A DNA stretch of 64,000 bases. Origin: Glandiceps talaboti. Its lineage: Eukaryota; Hemichordata; Enteropneusta; Spengelidae. Positions 59,425-64,000 of the stretch are shown one piece after another. Both the position numbers and the translations under genes were made by a program. Every line of letters begins with the position of its first letter. Position 1 is the first letter of the stretch. Where the stretch lies: positions 1,996,001 through 2,060,000 of the forward strand of contig NC_135556.1 of NCBI RefSeq assembly GCF_964340395.1, written 5' to 3'. Below the pieces are notes generated by a model. The model did not search any database and was not told the origin of the DNA. It saw only the letters and a program-made list of their open reading frames with translations.

Positions 59425-60790
59425 GTAAAGGCAATAAGCTAGCATACGAATGTAAAGGCAATAAGCTAGCATACGAATGTAAAGGCAATAAGCTAGCATA
59501 CGAATGTAAAGGCAATAAGCTAGCATACGAATGTAAAGGCAATAAGCTAGCATACGAATGTAAAGGCAATAAGCTAGCATACGAATGTAAAGGCAATAAG
59601 CTAGCATACGAATGTAAAGGCAATAAGCTAGCATACGAATGTAAAGGCAATAAGCTAGCATACGGATGTAAAGGCAATAAGCTAGCATACGAATGTAAAG
59701 GCAATAAGCTAGCATATGAATGTAAAGGCAATAAGCTAGCATACGAATGTAAAGGCAATAAACTAGCATATGAATGTAAAGGCAATAAGGTAGCATACAA
59801 ATGTAAAGGCAATAAGCTAGCATACAAATGTAAAGGCAATAAGCTAGCATACAAATGTAAAGGCAATAAGCTAGCATATGAAAAGGCAATAAGCTAGCAT
59901 ACGAATGTAAAGGCAATAAGCTAGCATACGAATGTAAAGGCAATAAGCTAGCATACAAATGTAAAGGCAATAAGCTAGCATATGAAAAGGCAATAAGCTA
60001 GCATACGAATGTAAAGGCAATAAGCTAGCATATGAAAAGGCAATAAGCTAGCATACGAATGTAAAGGCAATAAGCTAGCATACGAATGTAAAGGCAATAA
60101 GCTAGCATACAAATGTAAAGGCAATAAGCTAGCATACGAATGTAAAGGCAATAAGCTAGCATATGAATGTAAAGGCAATAAGCTAGCATACGAATGTAAA
60201 GGCAATAAGCTAGCATACAAAAGTAAAGGCAATAAGCTAGCATACAAATGTAAAGGCAATAATCTAGCATACGAATGTAAAGGCAATAAGCTAGCATATG
60301 AAAAGGCAATAAGCTAGCATATGAATGTAAAGGCAATAAGCTAGCATACAAATGTAAAGGCAATAAGCTAGCATACAAATGTAAAGGCAATAAGCTAGCA
60401 TACGAATGTAAAGGCAATAAGCTAGCATACAAATGTAAATGCAATAAGCTAGCATACGAATGTAAAGGCAATAAGCTAGCATATGAATGTAAAGGCAATA
60501 AGCTAGCATATGAATGTAAAGGCAATAAGCTAGCATATGAATGTAAATGCAATAAGCTAGCATACAAATGTAAATGCAATAAGCTAGCATACGAATGTAA
60601 AGGCAATAAGCTAGCATACGAATGTAAATGCAATAAGCTAGCATACAAATGTAAATGCAATAAGCTAGCATACGAATGTAAAGGCAATAAGCTAGCATAC
60701 GAATGTAAAGGCAATAAGCTAGCATACAAATGTAAAGGCAATAAGCTAGCATACAAATGTAAAGGCAATAAGCTAGCATACGAATGTAAG
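59425..60790. repeat. Minisatellite, 27-bp unit, about 50 copies
   Basis: AAAGGCAATAAGCTAGCATA plus CGAATGT. Variants are CAAATG, TGAATG, AAATGCAAT and a 23-bp unit lacking four bases (CATATGAAAAGG) near 59880, 59990, 60033 and 60300. Because 27 is a multiple of three, several minus-strand frames stay open (LPLHSYASL and LAYCLYIRM repeats); the 4-bp deletions shift between them. I treat these as artefacts. Confidence 0.95.
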
Positions 60791-61169
60791 ACACTTCTTG
60801 TCAGGATTTCAATTTCTGTATACATGTATTATAATTGATGAGGAATGATATTTTAAATATAAAGTTAACCTCTGTTTCTGTATTACAGCAATAAAGGACA
60901 TGAATTATTTTAACTAACTTAAATAATATATTACATGTGTTTCCTTGAATATCTGCCGTATTATCTTATATGTACTTTACTGTACACTTTCACAAATGAA
61001 GTAAACTTGGAGATTTATTGTGAAACCAATACTTGTAATCTATCAACACCTGACAGTGTAAACATTGTGTATAGATCAATTCAACTATACCAATTAGGGT
61101 AGGTATATGCATGGGTAGGTAAAGCAGCATTACTATTGAAATTGCTTTGTATATAATATTTGATAAGTT

Positions 61170-61562
<393 letters not shown>

Positions 61563-61568
61563 TATATA

Positions 61569-61570
61569 TA

Positions 61571-61642
<72 letters not shown>

Positions 61643-61662
61643 GCAATCAAGCAAGTAAGTAC

Positions 61663-61732
<70 letters not shown>

Positions 61733-61820
61733 GAGTAAGTGAGTGAGTGAGTGAGTGAGTGAGTGAGTGAGTGAGTGAGTGAGTGAGTGAGTGAGTGAGT
61801 GAGTGAGTGAGTGAGTGAGT
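61569..61820. repeat. TAAG then TGAG tetranucleotide microsatellite
   Basis: TAAG repeats to about 61736 and TGAG repeats to 61820, abutting the 3' end of the LINE. Confidence 0.95.
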
Positions 61821-63119
61821 TGTTGTTGTTGTTGTTGTTGTTCCTTTATTCCTCCTCAAAAAAGAGAAGAGTTACACAACAAATCAGATCAAAGAGGAAA
61901 AGTATAAATAATTACAGAAAACTAATTGCAATATTCATGTTTCAAATAAACATGGCGTAGGGTTCGTTTCTAAATGTCCAGGCACATATGCATAATATAT
62001 GATATCTTGAAGTAGTTCTGTGTTAATGAGGAGATTGTCGTTGCAAAAGACATCTCCTAAAATTCTGACAATGAAATCAAACTCATCTAGGTTGAATAAA
62101 GCCACAGAAAAGTCTACATTGAGTTCATTGAAGAGACTTGTCCAGAAATAGTCTCTAGCAGTGGAAGTTTGGCGACATGACGTTGTGTGATGAATGAGAA
62201 GGTTATCAGCAACGTCTTCACATTTGGAGCATTTTATATTGCATGGAGTGGCAAGAACTTTCATGATTTTGTAAACAGTTGACTTGTATTTAGGGAATTT
62301 GCGTGAGTAGGAATATAAATGAAACGGCAATATATGTTTATGTAACTGAGAGAAGAGCTGTAGTTCATCTCTAGTTGCAATTCTATCTCTCCAAAGATTG
62401 CACTCTTTCTCATATATAGCATCTTTTACAATAATTTTCCAAAGGAATTTAGGCGGAAAATAACCAGTTGCACAGAACTCGTCTAAGAAGCAAAGTAATC
62501 CGTATTTCAAAAGAATATTCATAATATCAGGTATAAAGCCTAAGCGTTTCTTTACAGATGAAAACTTAAATTCAAAAAGTCGTTGTAAGAATACATGTTT
62601 TCTTACTGAGAAATTATCACAGTTACATAGAGTTCCAAAAAAACGCAATTTACAATTGTCAATGTATGCCTCAATTGGTATCAAACCTACTGCGCTTAGA
62701 GCTAAATCAGTCGGAGTTTTGGAGGGAAAACCTTGAATGGTTTTGGCAGCATATCTCTGACAACGTTCAAGCATTAGAAGTTCAGTTTCATTGGGAGTCC
62801 AAAGTTCACAAGTATGAAAGGCTGCAGGAAGACACATGCGTTTCCAGACTTCTGTACTGACGATTGGATTGAGACCGTAAGGTCCAATACCAACACTGCG
62901 TAACGAATTTATCAGACACCTGGCTTTCTTACAAACAGAGAGTGTACGTTCCATCGACGATAAATTATTTGTAAATTGCATGCCGACGATTGTAATTGAA
63001 TCTACTTCAGTGAGAGGACAGTTGTTCAGAGACAAGTTTCGATGTTGGCGCGAGCGTTCACGTTCTCGTGTTGTTTCACCGAAAACGAGTAATCTACATT
63101 TTGTGGCTGAGAGCTTCAG
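61821..63119 (-). mobile_element. 5'-truncated non-LTR retrotransposon (LINE)
   Basis: Minus-strand element whose 3' end is an AAC repeat (61821-61842 on the plus strand reads TGT repeats) after GAGGAGGAATAAAGGAAC. The 5' junction lies at about 63119. Both junctions abut TAAG/TGAG-type microsatellite, consistent with insertion into such a repeat. Confidence 0.8.
61935..63119 (-). CDS. C-terminal part of LINE reverse-transcriptase polyprotein
   Basis: The frame is open without a stop from the 5' junction (LKLSATKCRLLVFGE) to TGA at 61937-61935, about 394 codons. It lacks the endonuclease and the catalytic YxDD part of the reverse transcriptase. It begins in the region just after them (ATKCRLLVFG), then ITIVGMQFTNNLSS, GPYGLNPIVSTEVWKRMCLP and MLERCQRYAAKTIQGFPSKT, the thumb/connection typical of CR1/L2/I-like elements. 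Near the C-terminus KCSKCEDVADNLLIHHTTSC is a zinc-knuckle-like CxxC...H...C. Usual full-length ORF2 is 900-1000 residues, so this is a 5'-truncated copy, but with no stop or frameshift and thus recent. Clade assignment is uncertain. Confidence 0.8.
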   Translation of the reverse strand: MKLSATKCRLLVFGETTRERERSRQHRNLSLNNCPLTEVDSITIVGMQFTNNLSSMERTLSVCKKARCLINSLRSVGIGPYGLNPIVSTEVWKRMCLPAAFHTCELWTPNETELLMLERCQRYAAKTIQGFPSKTPTDLALSAVGLIPIEAYIDNCKLRFFGTLCNCDNFSVRKHVFLQRLFEFKFSSVKKRLGFIPDIMNILLKYGLLCFLDEFCATGYFPPKFLWKIIVKDAIYEKECNLWRDRIATRDELQLFSQLHKHILPFHLYSYSRKFPKYKSTVYKIMKVLATPCNIKCSKCEDVADNLLIHHTTSCRQTSTARDYFWTSLFNELNVDFSVALFNLDEFDFIVRILGDVFCNDNLLINTELLQDIIYYAYVPGHLETNPTPCLFET

Positions 63120-63120
63120 T

Positions 63121-63362
63121 CAAGCAAGCAAGTAAGTACGTAAGTAAGTAAGTAAGTGAGTGAGTGAGTGAGTGAGTGAGTGAGTGAGTGAGTGAGTGAG
63201 TGAGTGAGTGAGTGAGTGAGTGAGTGAGTGAGTGAGTGAGTGAGTGAGTGAGTGAGTGAGTGAGTGAGTGAGTGAGTGAGTGAGTGAGTGAGTGAGTGAG
63301 TGAGTGAGTGAGTGAGTGAGTGAGTGAGTGAGTGAGTGAGTGAGTGAGTGAGTGAGTGAGTG

Positions 63363-63426
<64 letters not shown>

Positions 63427-63427
63427 C
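63121..63427. repeat. TAAG/TGAG microsatellite on the 5' side of the LINE
   Basis: CAAGCAAGCAAGTAAGTACG, then about 55 TGAG units and 16 TAAG units. Mirrors the composition of 61569-61820. Confidence 0.95.
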
Positions 63428-64000
63428 ATGTATATATATATATATATATTTATTTATTTATTTATTTATTTATATTTAGTAGTCTATTAGTCATTTGCCT
63501 GAAGTAAATGTCTCCAAAGATAGCTTACATTTGATAATACGGGGTAGACGTTCGAATGGAGTGTCTGCGTATTACAGTTTTTGAGTTATGCAGTTTTTAA
63601 CTATAAATAGCCATTCGGTCAAATTTGCATATATAAAAAATAGATTGACGTGCATATGTCGCCCATGATATGTGACCTTTTTTGCCAGGTTTCAATATTG
63701 CATGTCTAAGAAATGATGCATTTCAGGCGGACGCACGCACGGACGGACAGACGGAGCCCATGTAACAGCATCGGTGGGTGGGTGGGGGGGGGGGCGGGGG
63801 CAAAAACGAAAGATTCTTAATTATTGATAATACTGATTGGGGTCGCCCTTCCTGACTGTGGAGATGTCCTCTTTATCATGATTATTAATATATAAATGGG
63901 GCTTGTGAATCAAATTAGTTTTCTCAAAGTCCAACTCTTGATGAAAATAGACGGATTAACGAAGTTGACGAAGTTTTCCAAGGTACAAAAGTTTGCCTCT
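63428..64000. other. Right end: diverged HINE-like tail and a G-rich run
   Basis: About 63545-63765 contains TTTTTGAGTTATGCAG, TTGACGTGCATATGTC and GGACGCACGCACGGACGGAC, paralleling the 3' region of family 1 but without its hairpin. GGTGGGTGGGTGG and G12 follow at 63774-63800 (G-quadruplex-prone). No gene in the rest. Confidence 0.5.

Noticed and set aside
59348-60825. Long minus-strand leucine/tyrosine-rich frames up to 266 codons
   Set aside because: Product of a 27-bp minisatellite; 23-bp units shift the frame several times.
63094-63429. Leu-Thr-His-Ser repeat frame
   Set aside because: Translation of TGAG/TAAG tetranucleotide repeats.

Overview
The window looks like AT-rich nuclear DNA of an animal, most likely a marine invertebrate. 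The evidence is spliced exons with GT-AG junctions, a tRNA-Ala with pol III boxes, a tRNA-headed SINE, a non-LTR retrotransposon, and many tandem-repeat-bearing transposons of the kind described in bivalves, insects and other invertebrates. There are no operons, Shine-Dalgarno sites or dense genes. I cannot name the species; hemichordate, cephalochordate and mollusc are all possible.

Genes are sparse. (1) A minus-strand gene starts near 58.1 kb (exon 57994-58101), continues at 41657-42112 and may end at 32355-32441. Exons 1 and 2 splice in phase into a paired helix-hairpin-helix module. (2) A two-exon plus-strand microprotein gene (50 residues) lies at 14106-14501. (3) A plus-strand zinc-binding protein fragment at 33647-34227 is broken by a frameshift, a stop and a 49-bp tandem duplication. 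(4) A tRNA-Ala(UGC) gene lies at 58770-58841. (5) Further single candidate exons are at 5320-5408 and 25366-25453 (minus). (6) An in-frame fragment of a repetitive uncharacterised protein family is at 47640-47909.

Most of the rest is repeat. Eleven minisatellite arrays (units of about 23 to 79 bp) cover about 14 kb, roughly a fifth of the window; a large one (50.0-52.3 kb) sits inside the 15.9-kb first intron of the HhH gene. Three dispersed families share one plan: a core of 115-150 bp tandem repeats, then a GTCY-type or CA microsatellite, then a short 3' hairpin. This is the plan known for non-autonomous Helentron-associated elements (HINE/DINE, and bivalve pearl elements). Family 1 has copies at 0.4-1.4, 20.3-21.6, 21.6-22.4, 26.9-27.8, 46.2-47.6 and 53.3-54.5 kb. 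Two of these host younger insertions: a Harbinger-like MITE and an hAT-like element. Cut-and-paste-like elements with visible terminal inverted repeats are at 8.1-10.3, 22.7-23.3, 43.1-45.4, 46.6-47.3 and 53.5-54.3 kb. The right end holds a SINE and a 5'-truncated LINE embedded in TAAG/TGAG microsatellites.

A large-scale oddity is an inverted duplication. Bases 1-429 plus the adjoining transposon recur in reverse at 26878-28242. All identifications rest on reading the sequence by eye; no database search was possible.
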